Assembly: GCF_014873535.1 (NCBI RefSeq)
Contig: NZ_JADBEF010000001.1
Span: 7,068,001 to 7,132,000, forward strand
Source of the DNA: Nonomuraea africana
GTDB taxonomy: Bacteria; Actinomycetota; Actinomycetes; Streptosporangiales; Streptosporangiaceae
Reading direction: 5' to 3'
Length of the DNA: 64,000 bases
Numbering within the stretch: the stretch's first letter is position 1; each line of letters begins with the position of its first letter. Of the stretch, positions 15,240 through 22,920 are shown piece after piece. Made by a program: the position numbers and the translations under genes. Under the pieces are notes generated by a model. It was not told where the DNA came from, did no database searches, and saw only the letters and a program-made list of their open reading frames with translations.

Positions 15240-15344
15240 CTACCAGGCTAGGGACTCCAGCTTCTCCTCGATGGTGGCGATCGTCTCGTGCGCATCGGAT
15301 GCGAGGGACGAATCGATGATCTTCCAGAACTCGTCGCGATCCAT
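15240..15344 (-). pseudogene. DUF4240 N-terminal relic (34 codons)
   Basis: A short frame from ATG 15344 reads MDRDEFWKIIDSSLASDAHE and ends at TAG with ESLAW. This is the start of DUF4240-type proteins (a WGR-like/immunity-associated family), which normally continue for over 100 residues. The stop comes after the first two helices. It begins 19 bases beyond the TetR stop on the same strand. It is either a relic or an unannotated micro-gene; the truncation makes a relic more likely. Confidence 0.45.
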
Positions 15345-15362
15345 GATGTCGTCGTTCGTCTT

Positions 15363-16064
15363 TCAGGCGGGTGAAGAGGACGGCAGGGGTGCGACAGGGA
15401 GTGTGGTGAGCAGGCTGGTGAAAGCGGTGGCGGCCCATTCCTGCCAGCGCGAGTGTTCCCAGCCCCGGTCGCGCACCAGCAGGTTGTAGGTCTCCGGCGA
15501 CAGCAGCGCCACCGCGACGTCGGTGGCCTCGCCGACCGTCAGACCGCCGGCGAGCGGGGTCTTGCGGGTCAACTCCACGATGAAGACGCGCTGGACGGTC
15601 AGCCGCTGCTGGATGTTGGTGGCCCAGATCTCGGCCAGATCGGGATCAGTGGTCGCGGCGCTGCGCACCACGTCCAGCAGGGCAGCGGCCCGCAGGTAGA
15701 TGTCCCCGGCGCCGGCGATCTGCCGTCGGATCTGGCTGCGCGGATCGGGGTCGGCCAGCGCCTCGCGCACCCAGGCTCGTTCCAGCGTGGGCACCGGTTC
15801 GTCGTCACCGGCGACGGCCTGGTCGAGTGCCGCGGCGAGGATGGCCTTCTTGGTGCCGAAGGCGTAGTAGACGGTCTGCTCGCCGACCCCGGCCGCGGCG
15901 GCGATGGCGCCGATGCTGGTGCCGGTGTAGCCGGCCGTGGTGAACAGCTCGGTGGCCGCGGCGATGATGCGGGCCTTGGTGACGCGCGCCCGCGCGGTGC
16001 GCCCGTCCTCGCGCTCGGGAGCCTTGGCGGCCCCGCGCTTGCCGCGTTGCGATCTGTCACTCAC
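15363..16064 (-). CDS. TetR/AcrR family repressor
   Basis: A 233-residue TetR regulator. A basic, disordered N-terminal 25 residues precedes the HTH domain (VTKARIIAAATELFTTAGY ... TSIGAIAAAAGVGEQTVYYAF, about 28-75). The ligand domain is all helical and differs from well-known subfamilies, so the ligand is unknown. Translation starts at GTG 16064. TACAGT lies 6 bases upstream (16076-16071), predicting a leaderless mRNA, and overlaps the palindrome at 16066-16088. The neighbouring MFS exporter on the same strand (stop-to-start gap about 135 bases upstream) is the likely target. Confidence 0.88.
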   Translation of the reverse strand: MSDRSQRGKRGAAKAPEREDGRTARARVTKARIIAAATELFTTAGYTGTSIGAIAAAAGVGEQTVYYAFGTKKAILAAALDQAVAGDDEPVPTLERAWVREALADPDPRSQIRRQIAGAGDIYLRAAALLDVVRSAATTDPDLAEIWATNIQQRLTVQRVFIVELTRKTPLAGGLTVGEATDVAVALLSPETYNLLVRDRGWEHSRWQEWAATAFTSLLTTLPVAPLPSSSPA

Positions 16065-16065
16065 C

Positions 16066-16088
16066 TGGTAACTGTAGCACTACTACCA
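16066..16088 (-). promoter_or_regulatory. TetR operator overlapping a leaderless -10 box
   Basis: A 23-base imperfect palindrome has outer arms TGGTA/TACCA and inner arms GTAG/CTAC. It covers the -10 box TACAGT, which stands 6 bases before the GTG start of the TetR gene. Its place and symmetry fit autorepression by the TetR protein. Confidence 0.5.
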
Positions 16089-16199
16089 AAACATCGCCGC
16101 GGAACCGGGACGGCATGGGTCGCGTCCCCCTTGTGGATCACGGGAGGCGAGGCGGGCCGGGAAGGGCCCCCTCGGCTGATTCCCCGCTTGGTGACCCCG

Positions 16200-17411
16200 T
16201 CAGTGCTCCCTGCGCAGCAGCACCAGGGCGGGCGCGGCGGCGACGACGGTCATGACCAGGACGGCGGGGCCGAGCAGGCCGGCGGCCAGGAGTGGCGTGA
16301 CGAGGCCGGCTCCGATCGGGGGCGTGGCCTGCATGAGCGTTCTGAGGATGGCGAAGCCCCTGCCGCGCAGGTCCGCCGGGATGCGCGCCATCCGGAGCGT
16401 TTGCGCCCAGATGGTCATCGGCGCGCTGAACATCCCGATGACGAGGAAGCCTGCGGCGACCCCGATCGTGTGCGGAGCGGTCAGGAGCGCCAGGAAGCCG
16501 GTGGCGGCGATGAGCTGGACCACCGCGATCGCTCTGATCGGGCGCGCCCGCGGGGCTCGGGCGCCGGCGACCGCCGCGCCGACGAGTTCGCCCGCGGACA
16601 GAGCGGCGAGCAGCAGCCCCAGGGCCTGCGGACCGCCGTCGAGCCGGGTCTTGGCCAGCCAGGGCCCGGCGACGAGCAGCATGCCCGCGGCGATGTTGAA
16701 GGCCATGAACGCGAGCGTGGTCGCGACCAGTGTTCGGTCGCGCAGCATCATCAAGACGTTGCCGCGCGGCCTCGCCGTGTCGGGCCGCTGTGCGGGGGTG
16801 AGCGGACGGCGGACGGCGAGGGCGGCCACGGCGAACAGCGCGTACGAGACCGCGTCGAAGGCCAGCACGGCCTCGCTGCCGAATCCCGCGATCAGGAGTC
16901 CGCCGAGCGCGGGACCGATCATCCCGGCAAGGCTGAAGCTCAGGCTCTCCAGGGCATTGGCCGCGTCCCGGTCCTCCTCGGGGACGAGATCGGGAATCGC
17001 CGCGGGGAACCCTGCCAGCGGCACCATCTTGAACAGCCCGTAGACCGCGGCCACGACGAAGGGAAGCGCCGCGGGCACCTCTCCCAGAGCCGACGCGACC
17101 GGGATCGACACCATCGCCGCGCCACGAACCACGCTGTCGACGGCCAGCACGTGCCGCTTGTCGAACCGGTCCAGGATCGGACCGCTCAGCAGGCCGCCCG
17201 CGAACACGGGCAGCGTGTAGCAGACGGTCAGCAGCCCGAGCAGCTGGACGCCGCCCGGCTGGGACAGCACCAGCCACGTCAGGGCGACGAACGTCATCCC
17301 GTCACCCATGAGCGAGAGAGACGAGCCCAGCCACAGCACCCGGAAGTCGCGCCGCGACAGTGCCTGCCGGTAGCCGGCCCGCCGGCCACGAGCGAGATCG
17401 TTCACAGTCAT
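16200..17411 (-). CDS. MFS transporter, 12-TM (DHA3-like)
   Basis: A 403-residue major facilitator protein with about 12 hydrophobic segments. It opens RRDFRVLWLGSSLSLMGDGM, the usual TM1 of the DHA3/macrolide-exporter-like group. Motif A-like sequence is SGPILDRFDKRHVL after TM2, and the centre holds a hydrophilic loop (RRPLTPAQRPDTARPRG). It should export a drug or metabolite by proton antiport. ATG 17411 is chosen because homology begins about 15 residues later; it is divergent from the Ada/AlkA-like gene (109-base gap). The TetR gene downstream on the same strand may regulate it. Confidence 0.85.
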   Translation of the reverse strand: MTVNDLARGRRAGYRQALSRRDFRVLWLGSSLSLMGDGMTFVALTWLVLSQPGGVQLLGLLTVCYTLPVFAGGLLSGPILDRFDKRHVLAVDSVVRGAAMVSIPVASALGEVPAALPFVVAAVYGLFKMVPLAGFPAAIPDLVPEEDRDAANALESLSFSLAGMIGPALGGLLIAGFGSEAVLAFDAVSYALFAVAALAVRRPLTPAQRPDTARPRGNVLMMLRDRTLVATTLAFMAFNIAAGMLLVAGPWLAKTRLDGGPQALGLLLAALSAGELVGAAVAGARAPRARPIRAIAVVQLIAATGFLALLTAPHTIGVAAGFLVIGMFSAPMTIWAQTLRMARIPADLRGRGFAILRTLMQATPPIGAGLVTPLLAAGLLGPAVLVMTVVAAAPALVLLRREH

Positions 17412-17520
17412 GCGGCCAGCGTGGCCGCGGCCGACCCCGGGCGCTGGCGGGCATCGGTCGGCGACGTCGGCGTCCGATGGCCGCCAGCCCGCTTCATGCC
17501 GGTGTGGCACGCTTGAGCAG

Positions 17521-18897
17521 GTGATCGAGGACGAGGTCGCGTTCGCGGCCATGGAGAGCCGCGACCCGCGCTTCGACGGGTGGTTCTACGTCGCCGTCAC
17601 CACCACCGGCATCTACTGCCGCCCGAGCTGCCCTGCCGTCATGCCGAAGCCGCAGCACGTCCGGCTGTTCCCTACGGCGGCCGCGGCGCAGGTCAACGGC
17701 TTCCGGGCATGCAGGAGGTGCCGTCCCGACGCCGCTCCCGGCTCGCCCGAGTGGAACACGCGCACGGATCTGGTCGGCCGGGCCATGCGGTTGATCGCCG
17801 ACGGGATCGTCGACCGCGAAGGCGTGGCCGGGCTGGCCGCCCGCCTCGGATACAGCCAGCGGCAGGTGCATCGCCAGCTCCTCGCCGAGGTCGGCGCCGG
17901 GCCGCAGGCGCTGGCCAGGACGCAGCGGGCGCAGACCGCCCGGATGCTGCTGGAGGCCGGCTCGCTGCCGGTCAGCGATGTGGCCTTCGCCGCCGGGTTC
18001 GCCAGCATCAGGCAGTTCAACGAGACCATCAGGCAGGTGTACGCGGCGACGCCGAGCCGGCTGCGCGGCGCGGGGAGCGGCGCCCACGTGCCCGGCGCCA
18101 CCACGTTACGGCTCGCCTACCGGCCGCCCATGGACGTTCCCGCAACCCTGGACCACCTGGGCGCGCGTGCCGTTCCCGGCATCGAGGACTACTCCGGTGG
18201 CGCCTACAGCAGGTCGTTGTCTCTGCCGTACGGCGTGGGCGTGGTCATGCTGCGGCCGGCGACCGGTTACGTGGCCTGCGAGCTCCGGCTGGAGGATCTC
18301 AGAGATCTCACGGCGGCCGTGCAACGCTGTCGGCGGCTGCTCGACCTGGATGCCGACCAGCAGGCCATCGACGCCTTCCTCGGCGCGGATCCGTGGCTCG
18401 GGCCGCTGGTCGCGGCCCGTCCCGGCGTGCGGGTGCCCGGCTGCGCCGACCCCGGCGAGCTGGCGATCCGGGCCGTGCTGAGCCGCCGGACGCGAGCCGC
18501 GGCGGTTCGCGCCCACCTCGCCGACCTGGTCAGAAGGTACGGCAGGCCGCTCGCCACCCCGTTCGGCGGGATAACGCACCTGTTTCCCGACATGTCGGTC
18601 CTGGCCGAGGCCACGCCCGCCTGCCGTACCCAGCGTGAACTGGCCCGCGCGCTCGCCGACGGGACCCTCGGGCTGGACGCCGGCTGTGACCCCCACCAGG
18701 TGCGCAAGCACCTGCTCGACATCCCGGGCATGAGCCGATGGGCGATCTCCGCCATCCGGATGAGGGCGCTCGGCGATCCCGACGTCCTCCTGCCCGGCGT
18801 GTCCGTACGGCGTGCCGTCCACCGGTTGACCGCCCGCCCGGACCGCTGGCGCCCCTGGCGCTCGTACGCCACGCAACAGCTGATGCTCAGGAGTTGA
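17521..18897 (+). CDS. Ada/AlkA-like DNA repair regulator lacking the catalytic Asp
   Basis: A 458-residue fusion. An Ada Zn-binding domain (residues about 25-80) has Cys pairs YCRPSCPA and FRACRRCRPD. An AraC-type HTH follows (about 100-180), then AlkA N-terminal and helix-hairpin-helix glycosylase domains. The hairpin LLDIPGMSRWAISAIRM is intact, but the catalytic position that reads LPTDLG or LPDDY in active AlkA reads LPGVSV, so the Asp is missing. The protein may sense methylation damage and regulate rather than excise bases. GTG 17521 fits the family start; it is divergent from the MFS gene. Confidence 0.85.
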   Translation: MIEDEVAFAAMESRDPRFDGWFYVAVTTTGIYCRPSCPAVMPKPQHVRLFPTAAAAQVNGFRACRRCRPDAAPGSPEWNTRTDLVGRAMRLIADGIVDREGVAGLAARLGYSQRQVHRQLLAEVGAGPQALARTQRAQTARMLLEAGSLPVSDVAFAAGFASIRQFNETIRQVYAATPSRLRGAGSGAHVPGATTLRLAYRPPMDVPATLDHLGARAVPGIEDYSGGAYSRSLSLPYGVGVVMLRPATGYVACELRLEDLRDLTAAVQRCRRLLDLDADQQAIDAFLGADPWLGPLVAARPGVRVPGCADPGELAIRAVLSRRTRAAAVRAHLADLVRRYGRPLATPFGGITHLFPDMSVLAEATPACRTQRELARALADGTLGLDAGCDPHQVRKHLLDIPGMSRWAISAIRMRALGDPDVLLPGVSVRRAVHRLTARPDRWRPWRSYATQQLMLRS

Positions 18898-18995
18898 CCG
18901 TGATCCCGTTCGGCAGGCGGGAGCGCCCGGAAGATCTGTAACCTTCCGGTTCCCGCGCTGCTTCCCATTGACGTGGGCAAGACCGACGTGAGTGG

Positions 18996-19021
18996 CTCCA
19001 CCCCGGCCAGGCGGGGTGGAG
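18996..19021. terminator. Hairpin between convergent genes
   Basis: A perfect 10-bp stem CTCCACCCCG / CGGGGTGGAG with a 6-base loop lies between the stop of the Ada/AlkA-like gene and the stop of the secreted Pro/Thr-rich gene on the other strand. It lacks a clear U-tract but its position between convergent genes supports a bidirectional terminator. Confidence 0.55.
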
Positions 19022-19051
19022 TTCTGTGGCGCTCGACGTCGGCCCTGCCGG

Positions 19052-19528
19052 TCAGCCCGTGGGCGGCGTCGTCGGCGGAGTCGTCGGCGGAGTCGTCGGC
19101 GGGGTCATCGGCGGGGTCATCGGCGGAGTCGTCGGCGGAGTCGTCGGGGTCATCGTCGGCGGGCGTGTCGTCGGCGGGGGCGTCGTCGGCGGCTTCGTCG
19201 TCGGGCGCGTGCAACTGTTGAAGCCCGCGTTGTACCCGTCGCGGAACCCACGCTGGAACGCACCACTTCCGGTGGATCTGAGGTCGTAACCTCTTCCTGC
19301 CTTGCAGTCGCCACGTCCGTCGACGTATCCGGCTGAGTAACCCCTCCTGTACTGCCTCTTCTTTCCGGGCGGCGACTGGACGGCGATCCCGAGCTCCACG
19401 CTCGCGCTGGTCACCGTTGTCCTTGCCGAGCTCGGGTCGGCCGAGGCAGGTGCGGCCACGACCGGGCCTAGTGCGAGAGCTGTGAGGAGCGCTGGGCCAG
19501 CCAGCATCACACCGCGCTTTGCGCGCAT
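19052..19528 (-). CDS. Secreted protein with Pro/Thr-rich C-terminal tail
   Basis: A 158-residue exported protein. A Sec signal peptide (basic MRAKRG, hydrophobic core, AxA site at APASA-DPS, about residues 1-30) is followed by a small domain with YRRGYSAGYVDGRGDC and FQRGFRDGYNAGFNSC, i.e. two Gly/Tyr-rich repeats each ending in Cys that could form a disulfide. The last 45 residues are TTPP-type repeats, probably an extended, possibly glycosylated wall-spanning tail. ATG 19528 has AAGGAG upstream. No enzymatic motif; function unknown. Confidence 0.7.
   Translation of the reverse strand: MRAKRGVMLAGPALLTALALGPVVAAPASADPSSARTTVTSASVELGIAVQSPPGKKRQYRRGYSAGYVDGRGDCKAGRGYDLRSTGSGAFQRGFRDGYNAGFNSCTRPTTKPPTTPPPTTRPPTMTPTTPPTTPPMTPPMTPPTTPPTTPPTTPPTG
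19064..19195. repeat. Tandem ~12-bp repeat encoding the TTPP tail
   Basis: About ten copies of a 12-base unit (GGCGGAGTCGTC and close variants such as GGCGGGGTCATC) run through the 3' end of the secreted-protein gene. The unit length keeps the frame and encodes TTPP/MTPP, so copy number can change without breaking the gene. This is coding repetition, not a CRISPR or regulatory array. Confidence 0.75.
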
Positions 19529-19689
19529 CCTGATCTCCTTCTTCTCCTCGCCGGGCGGTCCGCGGCGATCGTCACTGTCGGGTCGTGCTCCGGCGTTCAC
19601 CTGCCAGCATGGCCAACCCCGTGTCACCTCAGCGCGATGCCGACGTGACGGCGGCGTCACCGGGACCCGTGGACGTGACGCGGATGGCC

Positions 19690-19797
19690 TCAGACGGCGG
19701 GGCGCCGGCTCCGAGCGGCGCGCCGTACGAGCATGACGCACAGGACCACCAGCCAGGCGGCGAGAACCAGCCGGGCGAGCCCGGACTCCCCCGTCAT
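19690..19797 (-). CDS. Small single-TM peptide (35 residues)
   Basis: From ATG 19797 a 35-residue peptide reads with one hydrophobic segment LARLVLAAWLVVLCVMLV followed by RRAARSRRP, a typical membrane anchor with a positive cytoplasmic tail. GGCGG lies upstream as a weak ribosome site. The tnpB element ends only about 10 bases before the ATG, so its original promoter may have been replaced by the insertion. No family was recognised. Confidence 0.35.
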   Translation of the reverse strand: MTGESGLARLVLAAWLVVLCVMLVRRAARSRRPAV

Positions 19798-19807
19798 CAA
19801 CCGCCAT

Positions 19808-19905
19808 TGACGCGCTCCCCGGCCTGAAGGCCGGGGATTCAGCCCGTGCCGCACTGTGCGGCACCTCTGTGACTTCCTGTTTCGCCGGGTCCTGCCCTCC
19901 GCTAG
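19808..19905 (-). ncRNA. Putative omega-RNA (reRNA) of tnpB
   Basis: TnpB proteins use an RNA made from the 3' end of tnpB and the right end of the element. Here the region after the tnpB stop holds two hairpins: GTGCCGCAC/GTGCGGCAC (19846-19864) and the 8-bp CCCCGGCC/GGCCGGGG stem (19817-19836). The element border and host DNA follow directly. The guide would then read into host sequence covering the start of the 35-residue membrane peptide gene. The call is by position and structure only. Confidence 0.5.
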
Positions 19906-21051
19906 TCGGCGGGTCTTACGGTCCCTCCGCAGGCGTTTAGCCTGTCCGCCCGTCCGGCGGCCAGGATGTTGACGGCGGCGTTGACATCCCGGTCGTGTAC
20001 TGCGCCGCAGGGGCAGGACCACGAGCGGACATTCAATGGCATCGCCTCGGCCAGCCGCCCACATGCTGAGCACAGCTTCGAGCTGGGGAACCATCGGTCG
20101 ACCTTGGCGAAGGTGCGACCGTAGCGCGCCGCCTTGTACTCCAGCATGCCGACGAACTGCGACCAGCCCGCGTCGTGCACGCTCTTGGCGAGCTTCGTGC
20201 GCGCGAGCCCCGACACGGCAAGATCCTCCACGTACACCGCTTGGTTGTCGCGGATGATCTGCGTGGAGAGCTTGTGTGCCCAGTCCCGGCGCGTGTCGGT
20301 AACCCTGGCATGCGCCTTGGCGACCACCTGCTTGGCCTTCTGCCTGTTCGCGGAGCCCTTCTGCGTGCGACTCAACGCCTTCTGCGCCTTGCGCAGCTTC
20401 TTGGCCGCGCGGCGCAGGATGCGCGGGTTGGCCACCTTGCGTCCATCCGACAGCACCGCGAAGTGCGACAGGCCCAGGTCGATCACGATCTCGGCATCCG
20501 AGCCCGGCAAGGGCTGATCGGTCGTCTCCACGACGAACGACGCGAAGTATCGGCCCGCCGCATCCTTGATCACCGTCACAGACGACGGGTCGGACGGCAC
20601 GTTCCGCGACCAGCGGACCGGCACATCGCCGATCTTCGGAAGGCGCAGCTTCCCGCCCGGTGTGATCGTGAAGCGGGCGTTCTTGGTGAAGCGGATCGCC
20701 TGCCGCGAGTCCTTGCGGGAGCGGAACCGGGGCGGGGCCAGCTTGCGGCCCTTGCGCTTGCCGGTGAGCGAGGCGAAGAAGTTGCGGTAGGCGGTGTTCA
20801 GGTCGGCGAGAGCCTGCTGGAGCAGCACCGCTGAGACCTCGCCCAGCCAGGCCCGCTCCGGCGTCGCTTTCGCCTGCGTGATCACCTGCTTGGACAGGTC
20901 CCTATCCGAGATGTACGGCATCCCTGCCGCGTGGGCTTCCTGCCGTGTGCAGCCCGTCGTTGAACACCGTCCGCGCGCACCCGAACGCCCTGGCCAGCGC
21001 TTGACGCTGACCCGGCGTCGGGTGGAGGCGGAAGTTGTACCGCAGCTGCAC
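19902..21051 (-). pseudogene. tnpB: TnpB nuclease gene with N-terminal frameshift
   Basis: From GTG 21051 the frame reads QLRYNFRLHPTPGQRQALA, the normal TnpB start. A 2-base loss near 20938-20947 (after FNDGLHT) then shifts it. The rest continues in another frame with the complete RuvC core: first Asp in VIDLGLSHF, Glu in VYVEDLAVSGL, a zinc knuckle CSACG ... CPCG, and the last Asp in HDRDVNAAVN. The catalytic C-terminus is undamaged, but full-length protein cannot be made without frameshifting or an internal start. The enzyme would be an RNA-guided DNA nuclease. Confidence 0.8.
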
Positions 21052-21331
21052 TGATCAAACCTATCGGCAAGCACCGACAAAATCGTGGCTCGTTCGCGCC
21101 TGGCGGCGCTCCCTCGCGCGAGCCGTCACCCCCGGCCTGAAGGCCGGAGCACTGGCCCGCATCTCGGTAGCCGGGCACCGGCCTCCACCGTGAGCAGTGC
21201 TCCGCCGAGCGCCCCGAGCACCACCCCAGCCTGCTCACCCGCCATGCGAGAAGCGCGGTCACGGCCGCCGGGCTCCCTCGTTGCCCGCCCTCCTTTGCGG
21301 ATGACAACGGACATGAGGCGCCTGCGAGAGG

Positions 21332-21868
21332 CTAGCCGACGAACCGTCCCGCCCAGCTCGCGAACCGGGCTCCCAGTTCCCTCTGCGCTGCCTCGACCAG
21401 GTCGTTGGGATCGTCCGGTGGGGTCAGGCCGACGTGTTCATCCAGCCAGGCGAGGTACGTCTCGTGGGCTCGGCCGTCGCCGTCGCGGTGGTATCCCTCG
21501 TACGCGCCGAAACCGGCCCCCGCCCAGTCGACCCACAGCGGCCTGTCGCATGCGAGCTGCAGGAACAGCTCCCGAAGGTCGCGCGCGGTGATGTGAACGC
21601 CGCCCTCGTCCCCAAACACCGCGACGGGCAAGGCCGACAGGTCCGTACGGTCGTCGACGCGCCAGAGGGCGTAGAACGACCCGGAGCTGTTGGCATAGGC
21701 GAAGGGGAGGAAGCCGTCGAGGAACTCGGGCGCCTCCGACCAGCTGTCGTGGCGAGGCTCGCCGAACTCGACCAGCTCGAACCCGTCCGAGATGAACTCG
21801 CCCCCGAGCCGTTCCTGAAGCGCGGCGAGCTGGTTCAGTTCCGGCACGGGAGAGTACGCGTCGCTCAT
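21332..21868 (-). CDS. Hypothetical protein, SMI1/KNR4 (SUKH)-like
   Basis: A 178-residue acidic cytoplasmic protein. The pattern GSFYALWRVDDRTDLSALP, then VFGDEGGVHITARDLRELFLQLA, resembles SUKH/SMI1-KNR4 proteins, many of which are immunity proteins to toxins, while others have housekeeping roles. No toxin gene is adjacent. The tryptophan- and glycine-rich segment WVDWAGAGFGAYEGY is distinctive. ATG 21868. The assignment is from general pattern only, and the gene may belong to an unnamed family. Confidence 0.55.
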   Translation of the reverse strand: MSDAYSPVPELNQLAALQERLGGEFISDGFELVEFGEPRHDSWSEAPEFLDGFLPFAYANSSGSFYALWRVDDRTDLSALPVAVFGDEGGVHITARDLRELFLQLACDRPLWVDWAGAGFGAYEGYHRDGDGRAHETYLAWLDEHVGLTPPDDPNDLVEAAQRELGARFASWAGRFVG

Positions 21869-21937
21869 GGCCGCTCCGTCCGAGTGCGGGGATCACAAGA
21901 TCCACCGCAGGATACCGGCCAACCCACGCGCTGAGTC

Positions 21938-22858
21938 TCAACCCTGCGGCAGCCGGTCGGCCCCCTCCGTCGCGCGACGGGTGAACGGCTCGGGCACGAG
22001 CCCCTGCGCCGGTGTCAGCTCGGGCGTCGCCGAGTCGGTCAGCTCCTGCCGTTTCTCCTGCTCCTCCGGCTCCTTCGAGGAGCGCTCGGCGCCGCGTTCC
22101 GTGGCACGCGCGGCGCGGTCGAAGAAGCGCAGCAGCTCCACCGGCAGCGGCATGACCAGCGTGGAGGACTTCTCCGCCGCGACCTCCACCACGGTCTGCA
22201 GGAGACGCAGCTGGAGCGCCCCCGGCGTCTCGGACATGATGGACGAGGCGTCGGCGAGTTTCCGCGCGGCCTGGTACTCGCCCTCCGCGGTGATCACGCG
22301 AGCCCGCCGCTCCCGTTCGGCCTCGGCCTGCCTGGCCACGGAGCGCTTCATGGACTCGGGCAGGTGGACGTCCTTGATCTCCACGCGGTCGATGTGGATG
22401 CCCCAGCCGAGCGCCGGGCTGTCGATCATCAGCGCCAGGCCCTTGTTCAGCTCCTCGCGGTTGGACAGCAGGTCGTCCAGCTCGCTCTTGCCGATGATCG
22501 AGCGCAGCGACGTCTGCGCCACCTGCTCGACCGCGAACAGGTAGTTCTGCACCTCGACGGCCGCCCGCAGCGGGTCCTGCACCCGGAAGTAGGCGACGGC
22601 GTCGACCTGGACGGAGACGTTGTCACGGGTGATGCCCTCCTGGGTGGGCACGGGCATCGTGACGATCTGCACGTTCACCTTCGTCATCCGCTCGACGCCC
22701 GGAATGATGAAGTTGAGCCCTGGCTGGCGAATCTTCCGCTGCGCCTGGCCGAAGCGGAACACCACGCCGCGCTCGATCTGGTTGACGATTCTGATGCCGC
22801 TGAACGCCGCCCAGATGACGAGGAGGGCGATCAGCCCGAGCACAATGTTGATGATCAT
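21938..22858 (-). CDS. SPFH/Band 7 (slipin-type) membrane protein
   Basis: A 306-residue stomatin/prohibitin-family protein. One N-terminal membrane segment (IVLGLIALLVIWAAF) precedes the SPFH domain: QIERGVVFRFGQAQRKIRQPG, then RDNVSVQVDAVAYFRVQDP. A coiled coil follows (RQAEAERERRARVITAEGEYQAAR) and a proline/acid-rich tail. Such proteins form cage-like microdomains in the membrane and control protease or channel activity. It has no NfeD partner beside it. Upstream on the same strand is CapA (62-base gap), so they may share a transcript. Confidence 0.9.
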   Translation of the reverse strand: MIINIVLGLIALLVIWAAFSGIRIVNQIERGVVFRFGQAQRKIRQPGLNFIIPGVERMTKVNVQIVTMPVPTQEGITRDNVSVQVDAVAYFRVQDPLRAAVEVQNYLFAVEQVAQTSLRSIIGKSELDDLLSNREELNKGLALMIDSPALGWGIHIDRVEIKDVHLPESMKRSVARQAEAERERRARVITAEGEYQAARKLADASSIMSETPGALQLRLLQTVVEVAAEKSSTLVMPLPVELLRFFDRAARATERGAERSSKEPEEQEKRQELTDSATPELTPAQGLVPEPFTRRATEGADRLPQG

Positions 22859-22920
22859 GGGCCTGTCCCTTCCAGCTCAAGGCTAGGTCCTGGCCGGGGC
22901 AGGGGAGCTTCACGACGTGG

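Larger units (their letters stand above)
19802..21150 (-). mobile_element. IS200/IS605-type element carrying tnpB only
   Basis: The element has a degraded tnpB with no tnpA and, at its 3' end, a GC-rich hairpin CCCCGGCCTGAAGGCCGGGG (19817-19836) followed by a TCAA-type end, as in IS1341-like elements of actinobacteria. The same 16-base core CCGGCCTGAAGGCCGG recurs at 21132-21147 beyond the 5' end of tnpB. As in this family, there are no terminal inverted repeats or target duplications. The exact left border is uncertain; a TTGAT just before the tnpB start is another candidate. Confidence 0.6.

Noticed and set aside
15453..17516. Long plus-strand open frame (over 680 codons) opposite the TetR and MFS genes
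   Set aside because: It is a low-complexity Gly/Arg/Gln-rich shadow of two well-supported genes on the other strand, caused by high GC at third positions. The same holds for the long frames opposite the STAND gene (7388-8878), the MFS genes (30387-33662) and the NhaP gene (37302-38504).
19064..19195. Tandem repeat as a regulatory or CRISPR element
   Set aside because: The 12-base unit is in frame within the secreted-protein gene and encodes its TTPP tail.
19902..21051. Cas12 effector or an active TnpB system
   Set aside because: Length and motifs are those of IS605 TnpB, there is no CRISPR, and the N-terminus is frameshifted.
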